From contig OMJM01000022.1 in assembly GCA_900299345.1 (NCBI GenBank), forward strand, positions 22,908 to 86,907: a stretch of 64,000 nucleotides of DNA. Direction: 5' to 3'. Made by a program: the position numbers and the translations under genes. Each line of letters begins with the position of its first letter. The first letter of the stretch is position 1. The notes under the pieces are model-generated. The model searched no databases. It had not been told where the DNA came from and saw only the letters and a program-made list of their open reading frames with translations. Shown here in pieces: positions 25,775 to 33,111 of this stretch. Origin of the DNA: a bacterium. GTDB lineage: Bacteria; Fibrobacterota; Fibrobacteria; UBA11236.

Positions 25775-26584
25775 CTAATTAACGCGTCCTTCGAAACCCG
25801 CTTTCACTTCGTAACCGCCGTGTTTCCGGATGTTCAACACACCCGAATCGAAAATCAGATATTGCCCCTTGATGCCCAAGAGTGTCCCTGAAAGATCGGG
25901 TTGTTTCTCCGGATTCAGGGAGACAACCTTGGTGGGATAACGCAAGACCGGATAACTAAAACGTACGGGTTCCATCGCGGAGAGCTTTTCGCCCGGGAAA
26001 CTATCCTGCCAAAGCGCAAACACTTTCTCCCGCTCCGCGTGCAAATCCACCGGCTTTTCGACGCCGCTCAACATGTGCCGCCAGTTGGTGCGATCGGGAA
26101 TATGCTGACTCAGCGCGTATTCGATGATGCCGGAATCCCTGCGGCTGCACACCGAGGCGATGGGCAGCGCCTCAATGGCACCTTGATCCATCCATCGAGT
26201 CGTGGCGTACTGGGAACGTGTGATGCCGACCTTGAGTCCCGAGGAATTGGCGAGATACACGGTGTGGGGAATGAAGCAGTGAGCCTCACCCCACGCCGGT
26301 TCACGACACGTTCCCAGATGGTGATGACACGTGTGGGGCCTCACGATGCACAGGTCGCATTGCGCCAGGGTCTGGCAGCATTTGAAGCAATAGCCCTGGC
26401 TGTAGCTGGTCGCGGTTCGATCACCGCATTCGAGGCAGAAAATACGGCCCGTGAAACGCAGGTTCAGGCGCTGACCAAGTCCTTCGTTCAGAGGAAGCGA
26501 TTCCCTGCCCACCGGAAGTGCATAGCCCACGGGCGTTCCGGGAGTGGTGTCCATTTTGCGCAGGATTCCGAGTAACGCCGGCAT
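25775..26584 (-). CDS. DUF2797 family zinc-ribbon protein
   Basis: About 270 residues. It has a cysteine/histidine-rich zinc-binding stretch near residues 50-105 (CLEC, CFKCC, CDLC, HTCHHH, GTC, HCF), then the family core VYLANSSGLKVGITR and a C-terminal beta-rich region. Function unknown; the GLKVGITR piece recalls GIY-YIG-like nuclease folds, which is only suggestive. The start at 26584 gives a leaderless arrangement just downstream of a TATATTT box shared with the divergent ArsC-like gene; an ATG at 26608 is an alternative. Confidence 0.75.
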   Translation of the reverse strand: MPALLGILRKMDTTPGTPVGYALPVGRESLPLNEGLGQRLNLRFTGRIFCLECGDRTATSYSQGYCFKCCQTLAQCDLCIVRPHTCHHHLGTCREPAWGEAHCFIPHTVYLANSSGLKVGITRSQYATTRWMDQGAIEALPIASVCSRRDSGIIEYALSQHIPDRTNWRHMLSGVEKPVDLHAEREKVFALWQDSFPGEKLSAMEPVRFSYPVLRYPTKVVSLNPEKQPDLSGTLLGIKGQYLIFDSGVLNIRKHGGYEVKAGFEGRVN

Positions 26585-26590
26585 GTCTGG

Positions 26591-26601
26591 AAATATATTT
26601 G
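26591..26601. promoter_or_regulatory. Symmetric -10-like box serving two divergent genes
   Basis: AAATATATTT (26591-26600) is self-complementary, so it reads TATATTT on both strands. The plus-strand ATG (26607) begins 6 bases after it and the minus-strand ATG (26584) 8 bases after it. That leaves no room for a leader in either direction, implying leaderless mRNAs. Confidence 0.45.
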
Positions 26602-26606
26602 CCGCC

Positions 26607-26960
26607 ATGAACACTTTTTACGGATACAAGAAATGTTCCACCTGCCGCAAGGCTGAAAAGGCCTTGGAAAAAGCCGGATGCGATTACACCTTCGTGGATA
26701 TCACGCTCCAGCCTCCTTCCAAAGCGGAACTGAAACGCATTCAAACGCAGTCCGGGTTGCCGCTGCGGAAGTTGTTCAACACCAGCGGCGAGCTGTACAA
26801 GCTGTTGAGGATTAAGGACAAGGTCGGTACGATGAGCGACGAGCAGATTTTCGACATGCTCTCACAAAACGGCCGGCTGATCAAGCGTCCGCTGGTGACG
26901 GATGGAAAACACAGCACCGTCGGCTTTGACGACGCAGTTTTCCGGGCTGCCTGGATGTAA
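26607..26960 (+). CDS. ArsC/Spx-family thioredoxin-like protein
   Basis: 117 residues with the family opening FYGYKKCSTCRKA (CxxC at residues 10-13), DITLQPPSKAEL, LFNTSGELYK and the C-terminal IKRPLVTDG. The family contains arsenate reductases, Spx regulators and YffB-like proteins; the features here suit the Spx/YffB-like side better than arsenate reductase, and no arsenic genes are adjacent. The ATG at 26607 follows the TATATTT box by 6 bases, so translation probably starts on a leaderless transcript. Confidence 0.85.
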   Translation: MNTFYGYKKCSTCRKAEKALEKAGCDYTFVDITLQPPSKAELKRIQTQSGLPLRKLFNTSGELYKLLRIKDKVGTMSDEQIFDMLSQNGRLIKRPLVTDGKHSTVGFDDAVFRAAWM

Positions 26961-26963
26961 ACT

Positions 26964-28274
26964 TCAGGGCAAGACGACCTGAAAAAGCCCCCGTAAATTC
27001 TCGCTCGACGAAATCAAACCTTGCACGTTTGCCTGTGCGTCATTGTCTGCATACACCTTCCACGTATAAATCCCGCCCGCTTTAAGCGGAGATGTTGCCG
27101 AGTTGTCGAAGTTGTAAACGACGCTATCCGCAGAGGCGGGGATGGACGGATGTAAAATGGCTCCTGTGGCACTGAAGCCTCCCCAGATCCGCTTCCCATT
27201 CGCGTCGAAAACCTCCACGATGTATTCCTTGGTTGAGGGGTATTTGACCCACTTGAAGGCGGGTGTTCGGGTGTGAATGATCCGGGGGTAAACCGTGTCC
27301 GCGGCGTTCGTGGGGGAAACAACAGTAACCGCCCCGGTTACGTCGAAATCAACATTTTTCGCGGTGTCCGTGGCAGAAAATGAAACTTTCGGAAATCCAA
27401 ACTTCCGTATGGCGTCGGGATCCATGACGTATCCATCGTTACGGTAACTGGCCCAAACGGTGTAATCACCCGGTGGGATGCCGCGCAGGATAAAGCTGTT
27501 GCTGGAATCGTTTTTCACACTGAGGCCGGGAATGGCTTCACGCGTCCACGGGTTGACCAGGGTGATGTCGACGGTGGAATTCGAGGAGGCGAGGAAACGG
27601 ATTTTGCCGCGCAAGATTTTCCCGGCGTTGACCGACATTCGGAGGACGGTATTCGCGCTCAAGCTGTCGGTCCGGATCGCCACCTTGACTGTTGTGGTAT
27701 CCTGCACCAAGCTATCGCGATAGCCACGCAAAGTGTAATTACCCGGAGGAAGGTTGTAGATCGCGAAGTAGCCGTCCGGTCCAGTGGTGGAGGAATATGC
27801 GGTGGAGTCGGCCGCCTGGGCCACGATCAAAATGCCTGCGGCAGGAACATTCCCCGTGACGGTCACACTGCCGGAAAGCCCTCCGGTGTTGGTGGTGGCC
27901 GTATCGCGTTCGAGAAAGACGTTGCGTGTAAATGTTTTACCGGAGTCGGCGTGAAATGGAAGCGGTTGGCCTCCTTTGGGGGGCGAAGGAATTCTTCCCT
28001 GGGCCGCCACAGTGAGGTAATAATCGCCCGCTGGTGCTTCGAAAGCAAAATTTCCCGTTGCATCTGACAACACTCGTGCGACAGGAGCGTTTGCATTGGC
28101 ATCGTACAGAATGACGTTCGTATTCGCAAGCGTCGTACTGTCTTCCATCTTGAGCGTTTTGCCGGCGATTTTTGCCGGTTGATCGGCAGGGTCGGTGCTT
28201 TTTGATGAACAAGCTGTGATTCCCAAGAGGGCTGAAACGAGAACTCCGAGCTTTGTTGCAATGTGTGTTTTCAT
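26964..28274 (-). CDS. Lipoprotein with carboxypeptidase-regulatory-like repeats
   Basis: 436 residues. A lipobox (GITAC) predicts lipid anchoring. Two carboxypeptidase-regulatory-like beta-sandwiches follow: DATGNFAFEAPAGDYYLTV and GPDGYFAIYNLPPGNYTLRG, the second with a linked repeat at ILRGIPPGDYTVWASY. The C-terminal part (AFKWVKYPSTKEYIVEVFDANGKRIW, YTWKVYADNDAQ) looks like a fibronectin-like domain. Such lipoproteins usually bind polysaccharide or other surface structures. It ends 3 bases from the convergent ArsC-like gene. Confidence 0.75.
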   Translation of the reverse strand: MKTHIATKLGVLVSALLGITACSSKSTDPADQPAKIAGKTLKMEDSTTLANTNVILYDANANAPVARVLSDATGNFAFEAPAGDYYLTVAAQGRIPSPPKGGQPLPFHADSGKTFTRNVFLERDTATTNTGGLSGSVTVTGNVPAAGILIVAQAADSTAYSSTTGPDGYFAIYNLPPGNYTLRGYRDSLVQDTTTVKVAIRTDSLSANTVLRMSVNAGKILRGKIRFLASSNSTVDITLVNPWTREAIPGLSVKNDSSNSFILRGIPPGDYTVWASYRNDGYVMDPDAIRKFGFPKVSFSATDTAKNVDFDVTGAVTVVSPTNAADTVYPRIIHTRTPAFKWVKYPSTKEYIVEVFDANGKRIWGGFSATGAILHPSIPASADSVVYNFDNSATSPLKAGGIYTWKVYADNDAQANVQGLISSSENLRGLFQVVLP

Positions 28275-28370
28275 GGCGCCCTCCGATGAAGAGACGAGTT
28301 GTAAAGTGATTTTCGGGACATGTAATTGGAGTGGGCAAGAGCCGCTCCGTGGCTATTTTGGCGTGTCGTC

Positions 28371-28682
28371 TTATCGCCCGTCAGGATTGACTTCGTTGAA
28401 CCATGCCAGGATTCCCCCGCCCACGTTGAATCCGTTGGTATAGCCTTGTTTTTTAAGGAATTCGAGGGCAACCCTTGAACGGCGTCCAGAACGGCAATAG
28501 AGGTAAACTGGAACATCCTGGGGAATTTCCTGCCAGCGGGACTGAAACTCGCTCATGGGGATCAGTTTTCCAGAGAGGTTGGCTTCATCGAATTCATCCT
28601 GTTCCCTGACGTCGATAAGGACAGTATCCGGTTTTTTTTCGAGAATTTCGCTTAATTCAAGGACTGAGATTTCATCGTTCAT
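28371..28682 (-). CDS. Single-domain rhodanese
   Basis: 103 residues from ATG 28682. The active-site loop YCRSGRRS carries Cys, and LIDVREQDEFDEANLSGKLIPM is the conserved lead-in, so it is a thiosulfate/polysulfide sulfurtransferase or a sulfur-carrier domain. AAAGGA lies 10 bases upstream. A longer in-frame start would add about 46 unlikely residues. Confidence 0.9.
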   Translation of the reverse strand: MNDEISVLELSEILEKKPDTVLIDVREQDEFDEANLSGKLIPMSEFQSRWQEIPQDVPVYLYCRSGRRSRVALEFLKKQGYTNGFNVGGGILAWFNEVNPDGR

Positions 28683-28804
28683 GGGCAAGATTCCTTTGTC
28701 ACAGGCTCTGCGAAATATACGAAGGAGAGGGATTTGCGGTTGAAATCCGGGGCTTGGGTAGCTAACTTCTGTGGCCCTAAAAACGGATTTACTGAGGACA
28801 GAAC

Positions 28805-29410
28805 ATGCCAGCAGGACCAAAGGTCAAAATTTCACGGGCTCTGGGAATTGCCATTACCCCCAAGGCGGCCCGCATCATGGAGCGCCGCTCCTTCACTCCG
28901 GGTCAGCATGGCTTGGCCCGCAAGAAGAGCCCCTCCACGTTCAAGATGCAGTTGATGGAAAAGCAACGTCTCAAGGCCATGTACAATGTGCCCGAGAATC
29001 AGTTGCGTTATTACTACGAGAAGGCCACCCACAGCCATGAGTCCACGGGTACCGCATTGCTCGCGCTTTTGGAGACTCGCGCGGATGCCGCGGTGTATCG
29101 CATGGGCTTTGCCCGTACCATCTACGCAGCGCGTCAGTACATTGCCCATGGTCATTTCAGCATTAATGGCCGTCGAGTCTACACGCCGAGCCACCCCCTG
29201 AAGGTGGGCACGGTCATCTCCGTGAACGAGAAATCCAAGAACCATCCCCAGATTGTCGAAGCGCTCACGCACTCCGGCAGCGTGGTGGTTCCGGAGTACT
29301 ACGAGGTCAACAAGGTCAAGATGGAAGGCCGCCTGATTGCCAAGCCCTTGCGCGACCAGATTCCGGTCAAGCTGGCTGAGCAGCACATCGTCGAATATTA
29401 CTCCAGATAA
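28805..29410 (+). CDS. rpsD: 30S ribosomal protein S4
   Basis: 201 residues. S4 binds 16S rRNA early in small-subunit assembly. It has the N-terminal S4 domain (MERRSFTPGQHG, QRLKAMYNVPENQLRYYY) and the S4 RNA-binding motif (RADAAVYRMGFARTIYAARQYIAHGHFSINGRRV). The gene stands alone, not in the alpha operon with rpsM, rpsK and rpoA, and is followed by an unusually strong terminator. The N-terminal zinc cysteines of the C+ type are absent. Confidence 0.98.
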   Translation: MPAGPKVKISRALGIAITPKAARIMERRSFTPGQHGLARKKSPSTFKMQLMEKQRLKAMYNVPENQLRYYYEKATHSHESTGTALLALLETRADAAVYRMGFARTIYAARQYIAHGHFSINGRRVYTPSHPLKVGTVISVNEKSKNHPQIVEALTHSGSVVVPEYYEVNKVKMEGRLIAKPLRDQIPVKLAEQHIVEYYSR

Positions 29411-29418
29411 TTTCCCTG

Positions 29419-29467
29419 TGCAGAAAACAAAAAGGCCCGGCATTGCCGGGCCTTTTTGTTTTCTGCA
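29419..29467. terminator. Strong symmetric terminator after rpsD
   Basis: 29419-29440 is the exact reverse complement of 29446-29467 with a 5-base loop. The stem has a G/C core (GGCCCGG) flanked by A-run and T-run arms, so it can terminate from either direction. It ends the rpsD transcript. Confidence 0.9.
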
Positions 29468-29620
29468 GTGTCGATTCAGCCAATTTGCCTAAAAAGTAAA
29501 GGCTCTGCCCGTAAAATATGGCCTAGGCATGAATACTTGAAAACGCTGTGGTGACCTTACGATAGAAGGTGTAAAATGGATGAGCATTTGCTAGGAGCTT
29601 CAGAATTTAGTGACCAATCG

Positions 29621-29851
29621 TTATCCTATTTCTCCTAAAGTGCCCACATCCTTAGTTAACGAATCAATGTCGTAGACTTTCTCCTTTGGTACGCCACCCT
29701 TTGTTTGCCAAATACAAAGTGCACCTTTTTCGACGTTTTTATTTGGAAAATTTCCGACTTTTTTAGCAATCATCCAGACGGCCTTTATCCCACCAGTTCT
29801 TAGACGAACATCGTCTCCTTCATTAATGTCCTCCCCGTAAAAGTTCTTCAT
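29621..29851 (-). CDS. DUF2158 (YodC-like) small protein
   Basis: 76 residues (GDDVRLRTGGIKAVWMIAKK then CIWQTKGG), matching the small YodC/DUF2158 fold in which a GD-V-L-SGG turn is followed by a C-W core. Function unknown. It overlaps the preceding gene by 4 bases (ATGA), so it is translationally coupled. The A+T-richer composition of 29470-30400 sets this cassette apart from its G+C-rich surroundings. Confidence 0.55.
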   Translation of the reverse strand: MKNFYGEDINEGDDVRLRTGGIKAVWMIAKKVGNFPNKNVEKGALCIWQTKGGVPKEKVYDIDSLTKDVGTLGEIG

Positions 29852-30243
29852 CTTCCGATGCCTTTCACTTTCTTCTTGTCTATCGTGATTTCATGTTGGG
29901 ATTTAGCTTTCGTGGGTTTTTCCGGCTCCTTGTGAAAAATCCATCTTCCCAAAAGATATAGGACCCCTGCCAGTAAGCAAAGGCCAACCGCGATCCAGAA
30001 GTACTTCGCAACCTTGACACCAAGAAAAAATCCGGTTGCCGGGGCCACTAACGCACAAATTTTTCCAATCGGAGTACTAGCTCCTAGGTAATGATAAGAG
30101 ATCACGAAGAACACCACGGCAAACAGTAAGGCTGGCACTAAGTAAAAATTCTCTCTACGTTGCTCCGCTCTTTGTTCTGAAAGTTCCTCATCGCTTAAAA
30201 CCGTTGAAGAGCCATCGTCGTGTCTTTGGATGTGATACGCCAT
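29848..30243 (-). CDS. Small membrane protein of unknown function
   Basis: 131 residues: a polar N-terminus, about three membrane segments (YLVPALLFAVVFFVISYHYLG, ICALVAPATGFFLGV, YFWIAVGLCLLAGVLYLLG) and a basic C-terminal tail. No family recognised. The start has a run of G a few bases upstream, and the gene begins 8 bases after a 34-codon ORF, with which it may form a three-gene unit. Confidence 0.5.
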   Translation of the reverse strand: MAYHIQRHDDGSSTVLSDEELSEQRAEQRRENFYLVPALLFAVVFFVISYHYLGASTPIGKICALVAPATGFFLGVKVAKYFWIAVGLCLLAGVLYLLGRWIFHKEPEKPTKAKSQHEITIDKKKVKGIGR

Positions 30244-30251
30244 ATACCCCC

Positions 30252-30356
30252 CTATCTCTTTTTAGAAGCCATGAGGATGAGTCGAAGGAGTAGGATGAAT
30301 GGCAATAAAATCAATCCGACAAGCTTGAACTCGTTATCGAACATCCTCTTGGCCAT
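30252..30356 (-). CDS. Putative 34-residue membrane peptide
   Basis: ATG at 30354-30356 opens a 34-codon frame ending with a TAG. The peptide is MAKRMFDNEFKLV followed by one membrane segment (GLILLPFILLLRLILM) and a basic end. GGGAG sits about 5 bases before the ATG, and the frame ends 8 bases before the next gene. A single-segment hydrophobic peptide in front of a membrane protein gene can be a regulatory or toxin-type partner, but it may also be chance. Confidence 0.4.
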   Translation of the reverse strand: MAKRMFDNEFKLVGLILLPFILLLRLILMASKKR

Positions 30357-30445
30357 CGATCTCCCAATTCAATACTTCAATTAGGTAGCCTATGGGCTAT
30401 CGTGCGTCAAGCGGCGGTTTTGGACTTTTGGAGTTATGGAATGAT

Positions 30446-30895
30446 TCAGCGTTTCTTTTCGAATGTTCCAAAGACCTGAATCTTGTAGCGCTTGATGGAA
30501 AACCCCTCCTTGCGCGCCATCTGGCGCAGGATTTTCTCCAATTGGGGATTGGCCACTTCCTTCACTTCGTCGCTGGTCTGGCTGACCAGGTGGACGTGCG
30601 GCTTGCTGCCGAGGTCGATTTCGTAGTGAGTATGTCCGTGTCCAAAGTCGGATTCTGAAAGCACACCTGCTTCCACCAACTGATTCAAAGTTCGGTACAG
30701 GGTCGCCCGGGATACCTTGAGGCCTGTCCGTTGCATTTCAAAGAGCAACTCGTCGGCGCTGAAGTGTCCTGATTGGTCGAACAGGAATTTCACCAGCGCG
30801 ACGCGCTCCTTGGTCAGGAACATCTTGTTGCGCTTGAGAAATTCGGAATAGCGTGCTTGCGCCGAGGCCAGCTGCGCGCGGTTCGTGGTTTCCAC
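30446..30895 (-). CDS. Fur-family transcriptional regulator lacking the zinc cysteines
   Basis: About 149 residues with the Fur winged helix (FLTKERVALVKFLFDQSGHFSADELLFEM, SRATLYRTLNQLVEAGVL) and a C-terminal dimer part (HYEIDLGSKPHVHLVSQTSDEVKEV). Where classic Fur has HHHHLIC..C, this has HVHLVSQTSD, and no other CxxC is present, so the structural zinc site is missing. It probably senses a divalent metal or peroxide by other ligands. The only plausible start is GTG at 30895; a longer frame would run into the neighbour's sequence. It follows the carboxypeptidase-amidase gene closely. Confidence 0.8.
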   Translation of the reverse strand: METTNRAQLASAQARYSEFLKRNKMFLTKERVALVKFLFDQSGHFSADELLFEMQRTGLKVSRATLYRTLNQLVEAGVLSESDFGHGHTHYEIDLGSKPHVHLVSQTSDEVKEVANPQLEKILRQMARKEGFSIKRYKIQVFGTFEKKR

Positions 30896-30918
30896 GGCAG
30901 GATAAGATAAGAACGGGT

Positions 30919-33111
30919 TTAACCGTTCGGCGGTGGTGGCGGCAGGAATTCGAAGAGCAGAATTCCCGCGCATTTTCCACGGCGGGTCTCCAGATATTCC
31001 TTGAAATCCTGTTCCACCACCATTCCTTTGAGTTGTCCTGCATGCCGCAACATGGGTTTGCCGGATTCGGAATCGATGAAGCCGGTATGGGTCACGTCCA
31101 ATCCTTCGATGCCCGTCACAAAGGTGATGCCCAGCAGGCGTTTCCCCAGATTCCATTTTCCAGCCAATTGCAGAGCCTTTTCATAAGGGAGGTAGGGAAT
31201 GTCTACGACAGGATCGCTGGCGGGAACGGTTAATCCCCTGGCCGCGAGCAGTTTTCCCTTGAGCAAGGTTTTGCGAACCACGGTGTCTCCGGGAACGCGC
31301 AGGATGCGGAAACGCCCGCGATTATTACCGAGCCAGTCGCTCACGAAGAAATGGTTCCTGTTCGCGTAGCCAATCGTGTCTCCATGGTAGCGAATGGGCA
31401 GGATGGCGGGTTCCACACCCGATGCTTGATTCGACAGCGCGAGACCAATGGATGACTCGATGAAAGTGACACAATCGAAGCGGCTCATGTCCATGATGGG
31501 CAGCGGTTCTATGGCGCCATAGCGGCCTTCGCCCGTAGGACCCAGGAAATAAGGCGTTCCCTCCAACGCTTTGGAGAAATAGCGCAATCGATCGATGAAG
31601 TCGGTCGGGAGGTTTGGGCGCGACAGCAGTTTATAGGCCGAGGCCATTGCGGGGCGTTCCTTGTTGTACCACAAGGTCGCGCGGGAGAAAAGAGAATCCA
31701 TGAGGTGTGAGGCGGTTTCTGATGAGGCGCGAAAGTCGTTGAGGATCATGGCGGCGGCCAAAGTGTCGCCATCGGCTGCGAAGAGGAAACCGCACAATCC
31801 CTGTACGTTGCGGATTGAACCTGTCTTGTAGCGGATGACGTTTTCGTCTGTAAAGCCGCGCAATCTGCGACCCGTGGCTCCGTCCAATCCCGGCATTGCC
31901 AGCGAGCCGACATAATCGCGGCCGTAAGGATGCCGCGCCATGCGCGCTAACAGCAACGCAAGGTCCCGCGTTTTGACGCGATTGTCACGCGACAGTCCGC
32001 AACCGTCATGCAGATCGAACGCATTGGTGTCGAGTTGCATCCGGTTCAGAAAAGCTTTTTCTGCCCGAATGCCCGCTGCAGCGCTGCCCTCGCCATAAAC
32101 ACGCTTTCCAAGATGGCGGAGCAGGTGTTCCGCGTGCAGGTTCTGGCTGCGCTGGTTGGTTTCCTCCACCAGTCCCATCAATGGCGCGGTCGTGAATCGG
32201 AAGGTTTTGAAGACCGCGGTTGCGCGTGCGGAAGGAAAGTCACGGAACACGAGTCCGCGTTGCGCGAGAGCGGTCAGCAAAGCCGCCCGGAAATACATCG
32301 GGGGATTGCGCACCGGTAACAGCCAGGCACGGCTCCCGGACTCGACACCCACGCGTCCGGTCACTGTCACGGTCGTGGTGTTCGCATGCAATGTGGCGCC
32401 AAGACCATTCCGCCGGCCTTTCACAGTACGGGCGCGGTTGATGACTCTCACATAGCCGACATCAGGAATCACGGAGATCACGGGTGGCGCGCCGGGTTTT
32501 TCCGCGGCCGATACGTTCAGGGCAAACGTATTGTCGTTGTAGGAAAGCGCCGAGATTTCAGCACCGTACCATGTGTCGAAATGATGGGGCTCCCATGCCT
32601 CCGGGCGCCGTGGCCCGGTGAAGAAGGAATCCGAAACGTCCATGGTACCCAGCACAGTGTCGATGCCCAGGGCTTTGATGGAATCTGCCCATGCGAGCAA
32701 CGGTGAAAGCGCGTCTCCGAAAAATCGGTCTGAGATGTTCGGGTCGCCACCGCCAATGACGCGCAGACTTCCGCGCAGGGTCTTGCCGCGCAGGGTTCCG
32801 GCGACTTCCAATGTGGTTGTCGGATAATCGTTGACTGGAAACGCGTCGAGTGATGCTGCGGTCACAATCAACTTGAGGCAGGAGGCGGGGGTGTACCAAT
32901 CCGTGTCATTCGCCCGCGCCTCGAAACGTTGGTGCCGCAGCGAATAAATGGCGATGGAGAGATTGCCGCCGACGCGACTGCTTTCAGCGTAAGCCTGCAG
33001 TTCGCGCAACAAAAGCGGGGACGGCTCGGTATGCCATTTTTCCCATGGGAAAGGGCTTGCCTCGGCGAACGTCGACAGTGTGAGAAGAAGCAGGGGAACG
33101 AATTTTTTCAT
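30919..33111 (-). CDS. Bifunctional D,D-carboxypeptidase (PBP4-type) fused to DUF1460 amidase
   Basis: 730 residues. The first part is an S13/PBP4-type D-alanyl-D-alanine carboxypeptidase with SxxK at residues 77-80 (SCLK), DGCGLSRDN and YKTGS, following an N-terminal signal peptide. The last 230 residues are a DUF1460 domain of the NlpC/P60-like group, with the Cys motif RFDCVTFIESSIG and a later LDVTHTGFI. The two are joined by a linker around residues 480-495. Both act on peptidoglycan stems: one removes the terminal D-Ala, the other probably cleaves an amide in the stem. It overlaps aroA by 4 bases (ATGA). Confidence 0.88.
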   Translation of the reverse strand: MKKFVPLLLLTLSTFAEASPFPWEKWHTEPSPLLLRELQAYAESSRVGGNLSIAIYSLRHQRFEARANDTDWYTPASCLKLIVTAASLDAFPVNDYPTTTLEVAGTLRGKTLRGSLRVIGGGDPNISDRFFGDALSPLLAWADSIKALGIDTVLGTMDVSDSFFTGPRRPEAWEPHHFDTWYGAEISALSYNDNTFALNVSAAEKPGAPPVISVIPDVGYVRVINRARTVKGRRNGLGATLHANTTTVTVTGRVGVESGSRAWLLPVRNPPMYFRAALLTALAQRGLVFRDFPSARATAVFKTFRFTTAPLMGLVEETNQRSQNLHAEHLLRHLGKRVYGEGSAAAGIRAEKAFLNRMQLDTNAFDLHDGCGLSRDNRVKTRDLALLLARMARHPYGRDYVGSLAMPGLDGATGRRLRGFTDENVIRYKTGSIRNVQGLCGFLFAADGDTLAAAMILNDFRASSETASHLMDSLFSRATLWYNKERPAMASAYKLLSRPNLPTDFIDRLRYFSKALEGTPYFLGPTGEGRYGAIEPLPIMDMSRFDCVTFIESSIGLALSNQASGVEPAILPIRYHGDTIGYANRNHFFVSDWLGNNRGRFRILRVPGDTVVRKTLLKGKLLAARGLTVPASDPVVDIPYLPYEKALQLAGKWNLGKRLLGITFVTGIEGLDVTHTGFIDSESGKPMLRHAGQLKGMVVEQDFKEYLETRRGKCAGILLFEFLPPPPPNG

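Noticed and set aside
28340..28360. Rho-independent terminator near the rhodanese gene
   Set aside because: The hairpin is short with a wobble pair, and its T-run lies on the strand that carries no upstream gene.
29621..30356. Toxin-antitoxin module
   Set aside because: No recognised toxin or antitoxin family; the peptide and membrane proteins could be anything small, so the idea is kept only as a low-priority test.
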